This document shows, piece after piece, positions 8,380-17,726 of a stretch of DNA of 44,808 nt. Below the pieces are notes generated by a model that saw only the letters and a list, made by a program, of their open reading frames with translations, was not told the origin of the DNA and searched no databases. The stretch covers positions 1 to 44,808 of the forward strand of contig NZ_LFJJ01000020.1 of assembly GCF_001189365.1 (NCBI RefSeq), given 5' to 3'. The position numbers and the translations under genes were made by a program. Position 1 is the stretch's first letter, and every line of letters starts with the position of its first letter. The DNA comes from Candidatus Burkholderia verschuerenii (GTDB lineage Bacteria; Pseudomonadota; Gammaproteobacteria; Burkholderiales; Burkholderiaceae).

Positions 8380-8590
8380 GCGGACACTGACGCGGCGACA
8401 GAAGCGTAACGGGCCGTAACCGATTCCCTTCACCGCGTAACACCCGCCTTACGACGAAGCCGTTACGCTAACGTCTGCCTGACACGCGGCGCTTTTCGGC
8501 GTCGCGCGTTCTCCCAGTTCCGTTACCATTTCGGTCTGCCGCGTTCGCTCGCATCGAACGGTGCGGCGCCGACAGGACTTCGACTCGCAG

Positions 8591-10129
8591 ATGCCGTATC
8601 GCTTCGCCGCTTCCCGTTCGCTTCATGCTCGCGCCGCGTCTTCGTTCGCGTGGCGTCTGAGCGCATTCGCGCTGACCGCGCTCGTCGCGGGTTGCGCGGT
8701 CGGGCCGGATTATCAGCGTCCGGCCACGCCGATCCCAGCCACCTATAACGAAGCGCCCGAAGGCTGGAAGGTCGCGCAGCCCGCCGATCAGGCCGATCGC
8801 GGCAACTGGTGGTCGATCTACGGCGACGCGCGTCTGAACGATCTCGAAAATCAGCTCAATCAGTCGAATCAGACCATCGCGCAATATGCGGCGGCATATC
8901 GGCAGGCGCGCGCGCTGGTCGGCGAAGCGCGCGCGGCGTATTTTCCGACGGTCGGCGCATCGGCGTCGGCGACGCGATCGGGAACCGGCGCGGGCAATCG
9001 CTCGACCAGCAGTTCGAGTTTCGGTCAGCAGGGTTCGATCAACAATCAGTACAGCCTGTCGCTCGATGCCAGTTGGGAGCCCGACCTCTGGGGCAACGTG
9101 CGTCGTCAGGTGGCCGAACAGAAAGCCGGGCAGCAAAGCGCCGCGGCGGATCTCGCCAACGCGCGTTTGTCCGCGCAGGCCACGCTCGCGCAAACCTACT
9201 TCCAGATGCGCGCGCTCGACGCGCAGCAGAAGCTGCTCGACGACACCGTGCAGGCGTATCAGCAGTCGCTCAAGCTCACGCAGAATCAGTACGCGCAGGG
9301 CATCGTCGCGCGCTCGGACGTGATTCAGGCGCAGACGCAATTGCAGTCCGCGCAGGCATCGGCGATCGATAACGGCGTGGCGCGCGCGCAGTACGAGCAC
9401 GCCATCGCGGTGCTGGTCGGGGAAGCAGCGTCGACATTCTCGATCCCGCCCATTCCGCTCGATGCCACGCCGCCCACCGTGCCCGCGCAATTGCCGTCGG
9501 CCATTCTGGAGCGACGGCCGGATATCGCGTCGGCGGAGCGCAAGGCGGCGGCAGCAAACGAGCAGATCGGCGTGGAAATCGCCGCCTTCTTCCCGACGCT
9601 GACCATCTCGGCGCAAGGCGGTTTCGAAAGCTCGATCTTCTCGCAACTGTTGCGCGCGCCGTCGCGTTTCTGGACGCTCGGGCCGAGTCTCGCCGCGACG
9701 ATCTTCGACGGCGGTCTGCGCGCCGCGCGCACCGATGCCGCCCGCGCCGCTTACGATCAGAACGTCGCGACCTATCGTCAAACGGTGCTGACGGGGTTTC
9801 AGGACTTGGAGGACAACCTCGCGTCGCTGCGGATTCTCGAGAAGGAAATCGTCGTGCAGGAGCATGCGGTCGCGTCGGCGCAGCAGGCGCTGGCGATCAT
9901 CAACAATCAGTACAAGGCGGGAACGGTCGCGTATATCAGCGTGCTGACCGCGCAGACCACGGCCTTCACGGCGGAGCAGAAGCTCGCGAATATCGCGGGA
10001 CAGCGGATGGTGTCGTCGGTCGGACTGGTGAAGGCGCTCGGCGGCGGCTGGGATCTCGCGCAGATGGATCAGGAAACCGGCGCGATCGCCGCGCCGGTCG
10101 CCGTGTCGAAGGACAACGCGGGCGGTTGA
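8591..10129 (+). CDS. NodT-family outer-membrane efflux lipoprotein
   Basis: A 512-residue outer-membrane channel of the OprM/NodT type, the TolC-like exit duct of tripartite drug pumps. The signal peptide ends in a lipobox LVAGC; the mature protein begins CAVGPDYQRP, the family hallmark. Two outer-membrane efflux repeats follow: one with LDASWEPDLWGNVRRQ and the helical QAAADLANARLSAQ-like region, one with LPSAILERRPDIASAERKAAAAN. The start ATG at 8591 gives a normal signal peptide; a GTG at 8561 is in frame but adds an unlikely leader. No inner-membrane pump or adaptor gene is adjacent, so it is an orphan that must pair with components elsewhere. Only 13 bp separate its stop from the convergent gspN stop. 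Confidence 0.9.
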   Translation: MPYRFAASRSLHARAASSFAWRLSAFALTALVAGCAVGPDYQRPATPIPATYNEAPEGWKVAQPADQADRGNWWSIYGDARLNDLENQLNQSNQTIAQYAAAYRQARALVGEARAAYFPTVGASASATRSGTGAGNRSTSSSSFGQQGSINNQYSLSLDASWEPDLWGNVRRQVAEQKAGQQSAAADLANARLSAQATLAQTYFQMRALDAQQKLLDDTVQAYQQSLKLTQNQYAQGIVARSDVIQAQTQLQSAQASAIDNGVARAQYEHAIAVLVGEAASTFSIPPIPLDATPPTVPAQLPSAILERRPDIASAERKAAAANEQIGVEIAAFFPTLTISAQGGFESSIFSQLLRAPSRFWTLGPSLAATIFDGGLRAARTDAARAAYDQNVATYRQTVLTGFQDLEDNLASLRILEKEIVVQEHAVASAQQALAIINNQYKAGTVAYISVLTAQTTAFTAEQKLANIAGQRMVSSVGLVKALGGGWDLAQMDQETGAIAAPVAVSKDNAGG

Positions 10130-10142
10130 GCGCGCCCACCGT

Positions 10143-10922
10143 TTATCGCGCGAAGGTCAGTTCGACGGTGTTTTCGTCGGTGTGGCGTCCCAGCAGGTTC
10201 AGCAGGCCCGCGAGATTTTCCCGCTGATCGGGCGCGGAGGTCGCGGTGCCCTGAAACGTCGTCGAACCCTGCGCGATCGCGCCGTTGCCGGTGAGCATCA
10301 GCGGACCCTTCGCGGTCGACAGATCGATGGTCGCGTTCGCGCCCTGCGCCTGCAACGCCACCCGATACGACCCGAGCGGCCGCACGCGCGACACGCGCGA
10401 TGCCATGTCGTCGAGCGTGACGATCAACTGGCCGTAGGCATTGCGGCCGAGCACGCGGAAATCGGTCCACGAGAGCTTCACGTCGCCTTCGAAATTCAGC
10501 GTATTGAACGGCGCGCCCAGACCGGCGAGCAAGGTCGCGGGCACGCCGATCTGCCCCGCCGACATTGTTGCGCCGCGGGTGGTGGCATCGACGGTGACGG
10601 CGTCCGGCATGGCGTCGCTCTGACGCATCGTCATATGCACGCGGCCAGTAAACAGCGGCCAGAACGCGGTCGTCCATTCGATGCGGCCCGGCAGCAGCGT
10701 CGCGCCGCCCGCGTCGGTGCTGGCGGCGAGCATCAGCGTGGCCGAGCCGTGCCACAGCGAACCAGCCGGATCGACCAGATTCACGTGCCCGGCGGTCGCG
10801 CGCGTAAACTGCGGCGTGATCCACGCGGCGGGCATCATCACGAGCAAGGTGAGAAAGGCGGAGACGAACGCGACGAAAATCGCGGGCAGCGTCATTCTCA
10901 GACGGCGCGTCCAGTAACTCAT
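10143..10922 (-). CDS. gspN: Type II secretion protein GspN
   Basis: A 259-residue single-pass inner-membrane protein, last gene of the T2SS operon. One N-terminal hydrophobic segment (PAIFVAFVSAFLTLLVMMP) is followed by a periplasmic domain with ITPQFTRATAGHVNLVDPAGSLWHGSA, the early GspN landmark. GspN is an accessory, not universally required, component of the secretion machine. The start ATG overlaps the gspM stop by 4 bp (ATGA). Length and frame look normal. Confidence 0.88.
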   Translation of the reverse strand: MSYWTRRLRMTLPAIFVAFVSAFLTLLVMMPAAWITPQFTRATAGHVNLVDPAGSLWHGSATLMLAASTDAGGATLLPGRIEWTTAFWPLFTGRVHMTMRQSDAMPDAVTVDATTRGATMSAGQIGVPATLLAGLGAPFNTLNFEGDVKLSWTDFRVLGRNAYGQLIVTLDDMASRVSRVRPLGSYRVALQAQGANATIDLSTAKGPLMLTGNGAIAQGSTTFQGTATSAPDQRENLAGLLNLLGRHTDENTVELTFAR

Positions 10923-11422
10923 TTGACGGTAGCCGGTTGCACCGATGCAGTCAGATCCACCTGACCGTCCGGCTTGAGCGCGGTGATATGCGCCTCGTTG
11001 ACCTGCACCTTGAACTGCTTGCGGGCGTCGTCGAGCCACAGCGTCCAGTTCGGGAACGATGCGTTCTTCAACTGGAACTGCACGGCCGCGCCGATCACCT
11101 GAATCTGCGCGGGCTGCATGCCGCTATCGGCGAGCGATTTCGACAGCGCGTCGCGCAATGCGCCGCCGGTCGGCGTCACGCTGTCGGCGTTGCCGGCGAG
11201 CGTGCGCGCTTCGTTGGCCTGCGCGGTCATCGTCGCGAGTTGCCGCTGCATTGCGGGCAGGCTGGTGCGCAGGCGGTCGCGGCCTTCGTAAGCAGGCGCC
11301 CACAACACCAGATAAACCAGCACCAGCGGGAGCGCGAGACCGCCCCACATCAGCATGGTTTTTTCGCACGGCGTGCGCGCTTCCCAGAACTCCGAGAGCG
11401 TTTGTGCGATTTGCGCTTTCAT
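10919..11422 (-). CDS. gspM: Type II secretion protein GspM
   Basis: A 167-residue bitopic inner-membrane protein that pairs with GspL in the assembly platform. A short cytoplasmic N-terminus (MKAQIAQTLSEFWEARTP) leads to a hydrophobic helix (TMLMWGGLALPLVLVYLVLW) and a periplasmic ferredoxin-like domain, with a helical stretch around MQRQLATMTAQANEARTL. The WEARTPCEK-type N-terminus is characteristic of GspM. It overlaps gspL by 4 bp and gspN by 4 bp, so the three are translationally coupled. Confidence 0.9.
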   Translation of the reverse strand: MKAQIAQTLSEFWEARTPCEKTMLMWGGLALPLVLVYLVLWAPAYEGRDRLRTSLPAMQRQLATMTAQANEARTLAGNADSVTPTGGALRDALSKSLADSGMQPAQIQVIGAAVQFQLKNASFPNWTLWLDDARKQFKVQVNEAHITALKPDGQVDLTASVQPATVK

Positions 11423-12750
11423 TGGCCGCTCCTGATCGTCCATTTGCCGGTGTTGGTATCGATGGCGCCGTTCAGGCCATTCGCCGAGAGACGTTTTTGC
11501 AGATCGGGATCCACTTTCGTTTCCGGCTTGAAGGTCACTTCGAGATGGCGATCGCGATAATCCAGCCCGGCGATGCCGTTCACCGGCACCGGCCCGAGCG
11601 AGCGCGCGAGTCCATCCGCCAGCGACAGAAAGTCCGATGGCGACAGCTCGCCCGACGCCGTGCGCAGGCGGTCGAGATTGCGCGTCATCTGATCGGGCGC
11701 GTCGAGCACGACCGTGGTCTTCGGGAAGGCGTTGAGCAGCAGCTCGGTCATTTGCGCGCTGATGGCATCGCGCTGACGCGAAAGCTGCAGCCACTGCACG
11801 TTCACGCCGATGATCGACACGATGATCGACGCCGCCACCAGCGCGATCGGCACGCGCAGACGACGCATCGTCGAGCGATCCAGTCGCCACGGCTGCGCGG
11901 CGAATTCGAACTGGCACAGATCGAAGCGGCTCGTGACCGCATGGCGCGCGAGCACCTCGAACGCCAGCGGCTGCGCGCCCGGCACATGTTGCGCGGACGC
12001 GAGACGCGGTTCATCGCCGGGCAGATCGACGAGCGTGTACAGCACGGCGGGATGATCGCCCGCGAGCGCGGCCAGCGTCGCCGCGACGGATTCTTCCGGC
12101 AGCGCCAGCCCTTCGCCGAGCGCCGCGCGTTCGCCCCGCGCGATGGCCACTTCCATCAGCGCGGGCGGCATATGCTCGGGCGTCGTCATTTCGCCGATCA
12201 GCGCCGGCGCGGTCGATACGACATGTCCGAGCAGGCCCGCGATAAACGGCGTCGGCGGTGCGGCCGGCGCGTCCTTGCCCTCTTCTACTTCCGGTACTTC
12301 GACGACGGCGGGCACGGGCAGGCAGCGCATCGCCGGCACAGCCTTCACATTGCGATGTCCCGCCGCGCCGAACGCCTCGCGCACGAAGCGGAACCACCCG
12401 CGATCGATCACCGCGACCACGCGGCGGCCGTCCGGCAGCGCGACCGGGTCGACTGCGATGTGACACGTCTGCGGATCCTGAATCAGCTGATCTTCGACGA
12501 CGTTCGGCAGCGCCTGACGCAGACGCGGTCCTTTGAGCGGCGGCACGGCGGCGGGCAGCAGCAGCGTGTCGCGCGCCCCGACGATCAGCACCGTCGCGTT
12601 CGCGCGCGGCAGCAGGCCGAGCGCGGCGCGGCCGGAACGCTGCGGCTCGCCGCGCTTGTCGAGCAGCAGGAACGGCAAGTCCGGCAGTTGCCACTCTTCC
12701 GAGCGCACCGCCGGATCGCGCGGCGGGAGAAGAACGATCAGTGTGCTCAA
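11419..12750 (-). CDS. gspL: Type II secretion protein GspL
   Basis: A 443-residue bitopic protein linking the GspE ATPase to the inner-membrane platform. The cytoplasmic actin-like part covers about residues 1-310 (STLIVLLPPRDPAVRSEEW, LRQALPNVVEDQLI). A single membrane helix follows (VPIALVAASIIVSIIGVNV), then a periplasmic domain ending GKWTIRSGQ. The best start is a TTG at 12750, giving the usual STLIVLLPPRDP opening; no ATG fits. An inserted Pro/Ala/Glu-rich stretch (VVEVPEVEEGKDAPAAPPTP) lies in the cytoplasmic domain. Confidence 0.9.
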   Translation of the reverse strand: MSTLIVLLPPRDPAVRSEEWQLPDLPFLLLDKRGEPQRSGRAALGLLPRANATVLIVGARDTLLLPAAVPPLKGPRLRQALPNVVEDQLIQDPQTCHIAVDPVALPDGRRVVAVIDRGWFRFVREAFGAAGHRNVKAVPAMRCLPVPAVVEVPEVEEGKDAPAAPPTPFIAGLLGHVVSTAPALIGEMTTPEHMPPALMEVAIARGERAALGEGLALPEESVAATLAALAGDHPAVLYTLVDLPGDEPRLASAQHVPGAQPLAFEVLARHAVTSRFDLCQFEFAAQPWRLDRSTMRRLRVPIALVAASIIVSIIGVNVQWLQLSRQRDAISAQMTELLLNAFPKTTVVLDAPDQMTRNLDRLRTASGELSPSDFLSLADGLARSLGPVPVNGIAGLDYRDRHLEVTFKPETKVDPDLQKRLSANGLNGAIDTNTGKWTIRSGQ

Positions 12751-12788
12751 GGGCCACTTCCTTTTGTCAGTATGTCAGTGCATCGCCG

Positions 12789-13898
12789 TCAGTTCGCGTC
12801 GCGCGAATAGACGATGCGTGTCGTATGCGTATTCGGATCGCGGTACACGAGCGTGGTGCGCTGCAATTGCGCGCGTTCGTGCTCGACATTGCCATGCACG
12901 AAGAAATACTTGGTCGTCACGTCCATTTCGTCGGGATCGACGGACGTGGCCGTCTTGACGCCCGCGCCGTTCAGCGCGAGCTGGACGTTGCCGACGTCGT
13001 GGAAAAACACCGTCGCCCGGCGCGCGACGAACGCCTGCGCCTGCGCCAGGTTTATCCCCGGCACCACGGCCGCGATCACTTCGGCGGACGCGGTGTTCAT
13101 GTTGATGGCGCTGGTCGTCGGCAGAATGGTGACGAAAGGCCTGAGCTTCGCGACGGTTTCGGGCGTGAAACCGTTCACGTCGAGCAGCGAATTGACGCCG
13201 ATCATCTGCAATGGCGCGACCGGCGCGTTGCTGTCGGCGTCTTTCAGACCAGGATCGTCGGAGAAATTGCCGCCGCCCGCCGCGCCGCCCTGTGCCAGCG
13301 CCTGAATGGTCGCCTGCGCGGAATTTTCCGTGCTGGCCGTCGTGCTGCTCTGCTGCGTCTGAAAACGCGTGGCCGATCGCGCGAGACCGGCGCGCATCTG
13401 CAAGGCCACGGTTTTCGCCAGCGACCCGTTCAGCCCGAGTTCCGCGAGCAGCCGCTGGAACGCCTGAATCTGCGCGACGTTGATGGTCAGCACGCCGGGC
13501 GTCGGCGTCGACACCAGATTGCGCAGGTTGAACTTGGCCTGTGCATCTTCGATCGAGCCGGACAGATAGGTCGACTGATCTTCCTGCGCGCGCACTTCGC
13601 CGATCTGCCCGAGAAAATCCGACAGCCGCGTCTTGGCGATCGGCACGTCCCAGACGCCGCCGAGATACGTAACCGTCGGCGACGAATCCGCCTCGGAGCG
13701 CAGAATTAGCCGCGTCCAGTCGAGCGCGCTGCGCGAAATCCACTGCGCCTGCGCGAGCAGCCGCTGATTCTCGATGCGTCGCACCTGAACCTGCTGACGC
13801 CACAACATGCCCGACACCAGAATCGCCGACATCGCGACCACCAGCAGCGCGCTGATGATCGCCACGCCGCGTTGCTTGCCGGGACGGGATGCGCGCAT
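12789..13898 (-). CDS. gspK: Type II secretion minor pseudopilin GspK
   Basis: A 369-residue pseudopilin that caps the pseudopilus with GspI and GspJ. The N-terminus KQRGVAIISALLVVAMSAIL has the prepilin cleavage glycine but lacks glutamate at mature position 5, as expected for GspK. A large globular domain follows with TINVAQIQAFQRLL and INMNTASAEVIAA, the helix-hairpin-helix-like part of GspK. A serine/glycine-rich loop (QQSSTTASTENSAQA, GGAAGGGNFSDD) interrupts the domain. The start ATG follows GAGTGACG two bases downstream of the gspJ stop. Processing needs a prepilin peptidase encoded elsewhere. Confidence 0.93.
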   Translation of the reverse strand: MRASRPGKQRGVAIISALLVVAMSAILVSGMLWRQQVQVRRIENQRLLAQAQWISRSALDWTRLILRSEADSSPTVTYLGGVWDVPIAKTRLSDFLGQIGEVRAQEDQSTYLSGSIEDAQAKFNLRNLVSTPTPGVLTINVAQIQAFQRLLAELGLNGSLAKTVALQMRAGLARSATRFQTQQSSTTASTENSAQATIQALAQGGAAGGGNFSDDPGLKDADSNAPVAPLQMIGVNSLLDVNGFTPETVAKLRPFVTILPTTSAINMNTASAEVIAAVVPGINLAQAQAFVARRATVFFHDVGNVQLALNGAGVKTATSVDPDEMDVTTKYFFVHGNVEHERAQLQRTTLVYRDPNTHTTRIVYSRDAN

Positions 13899-13900
13899 CG

Positions 13901-14590
13901 TCACTCTCCGACCAGAAACACGCGCGTGATCGGCGTCGCGAGATTCTTCGCGCCGATCGCCACCTGAATGCCCGACACCGCGCGCGGCAGCGGCGCGTTG
14001 CCGAGTTGCGGCACCTTCAGGTTGTTGTCGTTTTCGTTGATCTGCGAGACCACGTCGTTCATCCTCGTCGTCCAGCCTTTCTGCGGGATATAGACGCGCG
14101 CCACGAGCGAGCCGACGCCGCCCATCAACTCGATGGCGTTCCAGCCGTCCATATCGCCCGAGCCGAGCGCGCGCCGCACTTCGCCGATATTCGACAGCGG
14201 CGGCGACGCGTAGCGCACCACTCGCCCGTCCGACAGCCGATAGCGCACCACTTGCAGACGCGGCGCGACATCCGGCGCGAACAGCCCGCGCACGATCTGC
14301 AACTGCCCGTTCGCCACCGACACGGCCGGTTGCCCGGCTTCGTCGTCGGTGACAGCCTGACGCGCGTCGATGCGCATCTGGTCGAACAACTGCGCGACCA
14401 CGCGTTCGTCTTCCATCGCCGCCGTGATGGTGGCGCGGCCGCGCATCACGGAATCGAGCCCGCGCCACGACAGCACCGCGATCACCGCGAGAATCGCGAT
14501 GGCGATGAGCATTTCCAGCAGCGTGAAGCCGCGCTGCTTGCGGCCGCCGCGTCGCGACCCGGCGAGCTCAGAGGGAACGGTTCGTTTCAT
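13901..14590 (-). CDS. gspJ: Type II secretion minor pseudopilin GspJ
   Basis: A 229-residue minor pseudopilin. The cleavage site RGFTLLEMLIAIAIL carries the expected Glu at mature +5, followed by the hydrophobic helix and a beta-rich domain with a WRGLDSVMRGR opening typical of GspJ. The start ATG lies inside gspI (23-bp overlap), and the stop is two bases before gspK. The leader before the cleavage site is long (about 20 residues, basic). Confidence 0.93.
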   Translation of the reverse strand: MKRTVPSELAGSRRGGRKQRGFTLLEMLIAIAILAVIAVLSWRGLDSVMRGRATITAAMEDERVVAQLFDQMRIDARQAVTDDEAGQPAVSVANGQLQIVRGLFAPDVAPRLQVVRYRLSDGRVVRYASPPLSNIGEVRRALGSGDMDGWNAIELMGGVGSLVARVYIPQKGWTTRMNDVVSQINENDNNLKVPQLGNAPLPRAVSGIQVAIGAKNLATPITRVFLVGE

Positions 14591-14954
14591 TCCCCACCAC
14601 CGTGACCATCTGCGCCAGATTGCCTCTGCCGCCCGGCGTCGTCACCAGAATCTCGACGCGCCTGAACAGCGGATTCGGCGTGCGGCTCACGCGCTGCGTG
14701 CAGATCAGTTTCAGATTGCCCTGCGAACAGTCGAAGCTCTTCGAGCCGATGTCCGGAAATACGCGCGCGAGCCGTATCTGTGCAAGTTCGTTGTCCGCGC
14801 TCCAACCCGCCAGCAGCAGCCGATGCAGATCCTGCTCGCCCGCCGCCATCGCGCCGACCGCGCGCAGCGACGCCGCCAGCGCCACCGCGATGATCGCCAG
14901 CGCGACCAGCACTTCGATCATCGTGAAACCTTTCTGCGCATGCCGACGACACAT
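14568..14954 (-). CDS. gspI: Type II secretion minor pseudopilin GspI
   Basis: A 128-residue minor pseudopilin. Cleavage site QKGFTMIEVLVALAIIAVAL with Glu at +5. The body contains SADNELAQIRLARVFPDIG, the NELAQIRL stretch being a GspI landmark, and ends VGNETNRSL. Its start shares one base with the gspH stop (TGATG), and its end overlaps gspJ by 23 bp. Confidence 0.93.
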   Translation of the reverse strand: MCRRHAQKGFTMIEVLVALAIIAVALAASLRAVGAMAAGEQDLHRLLLAGWSADNELAQIRLARVFPDIGSKSFDCSQGNLKLICTQRVSRTPNPLFRRVEILVTTPGGRGNLAQMVTVVGNETNRSL

Positions 14955-15439
14955 CACCGCACCTCGAAACGGCCGTTGCCGCTGCCGACGATGGTCACGC
15001 GGCCGACGGCCGAGACGAGCGTGATTTCCATCGGGGTATCGATGGCTTCGGTGCCGAACACCAGCCGATCCGCCGATTTGTCCGAATCGAGATAGTTGAT
15101 CGTGACGCCGGTCACGCCGCCTTCCCAGTGGCGCGCGCGCAGGAGATCGTCTTCGCGCAGCGGCCGCCAGCCGTCCTCGGTGCGGACATCGAAACGAAAA
15201 CCGCCCTGCAACGGCTGCCACGCGATAGGCCGCGCGCGCACCTGCGCCTCGTCGCCCGCCGATTCGAACAGCAGCGCGAGCCGCTGCGCTTCCTCGTTCA
15301 GATCGGTGCGCGGATTGCGCGTCAGTTGCAGCGAGGCAAGCGACACGAGCAAGCCCGCGATCACCAGCACGACGAGCATTTCGAGCAGCGTAAAGCCCGC
15401 ATTGCGCCGCGCCGTCCGATGCCTGCCGTGCCTGTTCAC
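14954..15439 (-). CDS. gspH: Type II secretion minor pseudopilin GspH
   Basis: A 161-residue minor pseudopilin. Cleavage site NAGFTLLEMLVVLVIAGLL, Glu at +5. The body has EEAQRLALLFESAGDEAQVR and AWQPLQGGFRF, as in GspH. The start is GTG at 15439, 24 bp downstream of the gspG stop. The frame is intact. Confidence 0.92.
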   Translation of the reverse strand: MNRHGRHRTARRNAGFTLLEMLVVLVIAGLLVSLASLQLTRNPRTDLNEEAQRLALLFESAGDEAQVRARPIAWQPLQGGFRFDVRTEDGWRPLREDDLLRARHWEGGVTGVTINYLDSDKSADRLVFGTEAIDTPMEITLVSAVGRVTIVGSGNGRFEVR

Positions 15440-15463
15440 GTCAAACGCCTGTCGGATGCGCGG

Positions 15464-15937
15464 CTATTGCCACGAGCCGACGTCGGCATCGTTGCCTTCG
15501 CCGCCGGCTTTTTGATCCGCGCCGTAGCTGAACACGTCGATTTCGCCGTGCACGCCCGGATTCAGATACTGATACTGGCCGCCCCACGGATCGGCCGGCA
15601 GACGCTCGAGATACCCGCCGTCCTTCCAGTTGTTCGGCACCGGCTCGGTGGTCGGCTTCTGTATCAGCGACTGGAGGCCCTGTTCCTGCGTCGGATAACG
15701 GCCGTTGTCCAGACGGTAGAGCTTCATCGCCTGCATGATGGTGCCGATGTCCTGCTTCGCCGCGACGCGGCGCGCCTCGTCCGGACGGCTCATGATCTTC
15801 GGCACGATCAGCGCGGCGAGAATGCCGAGAATCGCGATCACGACCATGATTTCGATCAGCGTGAAACCGCGCTGAAGGCGGCTTTGCGTGTGTGCTGCCT
15901 GTGCTGCCCGCATGCGGCGTTGGGTCAACAGTTGCAT
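15464..15937 (-). CDS. gspG: Type II secretion major pseudopilin GspG
   Basis: A 157-residue major pseudopilin, the repeating unit of the pseudopilus. Cleavage site QRGFTLIEIMVVIAILGILA with Glu at +5. The calcium-loop and C-terminal part (DNGRYPTQEQGLQSL, DPWGGQYQYLNPG, SYGADQKAGGEGNDADVGSW) is the GspG signature. The start ATG is preceded by AGAGGT at a good distance; the leader is long (22 residues) and basic. A 152-bp gap separates it from gspC, the widest gap in the operon and possibly an internal promoter. Confidence 0.95.
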   Translation of the reverse strand: MQLLTQRRMRAAQAAHTQSRLQRGFTLIEIMVVIAILGILAALIVPKIMSRPDEARRVAAKQDIGTIMQAMKLYRLDNGRYPTQEQGLQSLIQKPTTEPVPNNWKDGGYLERLPADPWGGQYQYLNPGVHGEIDVFSYGADQKAGGEGNDADVGSWQ

Positions 15938-16089
15938 GACTACTACCTCTTCAATGGATATTGTTTTTCGGGCCCTCGCCCGATGTTGAACAAACGTGTC
16001 CGACGACGCTGGCGCCGATCCGGAACCAGCCATTCTAACGACGCGCTTTCATACGCGTCACGCGCCCTCTCGAATTGGCTTGCCGCGCG

Positions 16090-16506
16090 TCAACGCACGT
16101 AGATCGTCGGTCCCGGCGGCACTTGCGGCAGGAAAATCTCCGACTTCGCGCCGCCCTTGCGCTGGATGACGATCGATTTCGCGCGCACTTCCGACAGCTT
16201 CAGCCCTTCCGCGAGCGAACTGTCGAGCGCCACCGCCTTGGCCAGCTCGCCGCCGTAGCTGACGATCGCCGCCGCGCCGTGCTGCAACGCGAGGATGCCG
16301 AACAGATGCACGTCCTGATTGGCATTCTGCTGCAACTGGCCGCCGAAGATCGCCGCCGCCTGTTCGGTCGATGGCGTGCGCGTCGCGGCGGCGGCCGGCA
16401 GCGGCGCGATCTGACGCGAGGTCAGCGTGACGACCCAATACGTCACCGTCACGCAGAAAAGCGCGAGGGCGGCGAGCGTCACAAGACGGGTTTGCAGGGC
16501 GTTCAT
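16090..16506 (-). CDS. gspC: Type II secretion protein GspC (short form)
   Basis: A 138-residue inner-membrane protein that connects the platform to the secretin. An N-terminal membrane helix (LVTLAALALFCVTVTYWVV) is followed by a linker and the homology region (VHLFGILALQHGAAAIVSYGG and GLKLSEVRAKSIVIQR). There is no PDZ or coiled-coil domain after it, unlike the roughly 270-300-residue enterobacterial GspC. In Burkholderiales this short form is usual as far as I recall. Its position after gspF rather than before gspD is also the Burkholderia order. The start overlaps the gspF stop by one base (TAATG). Confidence 0.85.
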   Translation of the reverse strand: MNALQTRLVTLAALALFCVTVTYWVVTLTSRQIAPLPAAAATRTPSTEQAAAIFGGQLQQNANQDVHLFGILALQHGAAAIVSYGGELAKAVALDSSLAEGLKLSEVRAKSIVIQRKGGAKSEIFLPQVPPGPTIYVR

Positions 16507-17723
16507 TACTGCACCAGGTTATTCAGTTCGATGATCGGCAGCATCAACGCGAGCACGATCACCAGCACGATGCCGCCCATCGCGAGAATCAGCAGCGGTT
16601 CGAGCAGGCTCGTGAGGAACATCGTGCGGCGTTCGAGTTCGCGCGCTTCGCCTTCGGAGGCGCGGTCGAGCATCGTGGTGACGTCGCCGGTCGCTTCGCC
16701 GGAGCGGATCAGGTGCACCAGCACGCGTGGAAACGTCTTGGTGTTGCCGAGCGCGCGCGACAGCGACGAACCTTCGCGCACCCGCACGATGGCATCGTCA
16801 ACGTTATTGCGCATCGCGGTGTTCGACAGCGTCTCGCCCGCCGCCTGCAACGCGCGCAAGATCGGCACGCCGGCGGCCGTCAGAATCGCGAGCGTGCTGG
16901 CGAAACGCACGGTGTTGTAGCCGCGCACCAGCTTGCCGACCAGCGGCGCGGTCAGCAGCCAGCGATCGAACGCCATGCGCGGTCCGGGCCGCGACAGAAT
17001 GCTCTTGATCATCCAGGCGAACACGATCACGCCGAGCAGCACGGCCCACCAGTAACTGCGGACGAAAGCGGACAACGCCATCATCATCACGGTGAGGACG
17101 GGCAGCGCCTGTTTAGTGCTGGCGAAGACATTGACGACCTGCGGCACCACGTAACTCAGCAGGAACGTGACGATGCCGAACGCGATCAGCGTCACGATGC
17201 CCGGATAAGTAAACGCGAGAATGATCTTCTGCTTGAGCGCGTTGCGCTGCTCGATATAGTCCGCGAGCCGCGACAGCACGAGACCGAGCTTGCCGGTGTG
17301 CTCGCCCGCCGCGACCAGCGCGCGATAAATCTCGGGAAAATCCTTCGGATGCTGCGCGAGCGCGTTGGCGAACGAATGGCCGCCGAGCACTTCGGCGCGG
17401 ATCGCGGCCATCAGTTCGCGGATGTAATCGCGCTCCGACTGCTCGGTCAGCACCTGCAAAGTCTCGCCGAGCGGCAGACCGGCGATCAAAAGCGACGCGA
17501 GCTGACGCGTCAGAATGGCCTGCTCGCGCTGCGACAGACGCCGCCCCAGCGACAACCGTTGCTGACGCTCCCCGCGCGTACGCGATGCCGCCGCCTCGAC
17601 GATCAGCGGCGTCAGACCTTGCGTGCGCAGTTGGCTGCGCGCGGCGCGGGCGCTGTCGGCATCGAGCACGCCTTTTTGCGTCTTGCCCGCGGTATCGATC
17701 GCTTCGAAACGGAAAGCCGGCAT
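16506..17723 (-). CDS. gspF: Type II secretion inner-membrane protein GspF
   Basis: A 405-residue polytopic platform protein. It begins MPAFRFEAIDTAGKTQKGVLDADS, the typical GspF opening. Two homologous cytoplasmic helical domains follow (TRQLASLLIAGLPLGETLQ, FASTLAILTAAGVPILRAL), with three membrane segments including the C-terminal ILAMGGIVLVIVLALMLPI. It ends IIELNNLVQ as in the family. A spacer of 3 bp separates it from gspE. Confidence 0.95.
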   Translation of the reverse strand: MPAFRFEAIDTAGKTQKGVLDADSARAARSQLRTQGLTPLIVEAAASRTRGERQQRLSLGRRLSQREQAILTRQLASLLIAGLPLGETLQVLTEQSERDYIRELMAAIRAEVLGGHSFANALAQHPKDFPEIYRALVAAGEHTGKLGLVLSRLADYIEQRNALKQKIILAFTYPGIVTLIAFGIVTFLLSYVVPQVVNVFASTKQALPVLTVMMMALSAFVRSYWWAVLLGVIVFAWMIKSILSRPGPRMAFDRWLLTAPLVGKLVRGYNTVRFASTLAILTAAGVPILRALQAAGETLSNTAMRNNVDDAIVRVREGSSLSRALGNTKTFPRVLVHLIRSGEATGDVTTMLDRASEGEARELERRTMFLTSLLEPLLILAMGGIVLVIVLALMLPIIELNNLVQ

Positions 17724-17726
17724 ACC

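Noticed and set aside
7957-8433. Long N-terminal extension of livG
   Set aside because: The frame is open upstream, but the sequence there has no ABC-family similarity and overlaps the divergent small gene; the ATG at 7956 gives a normal LivG.
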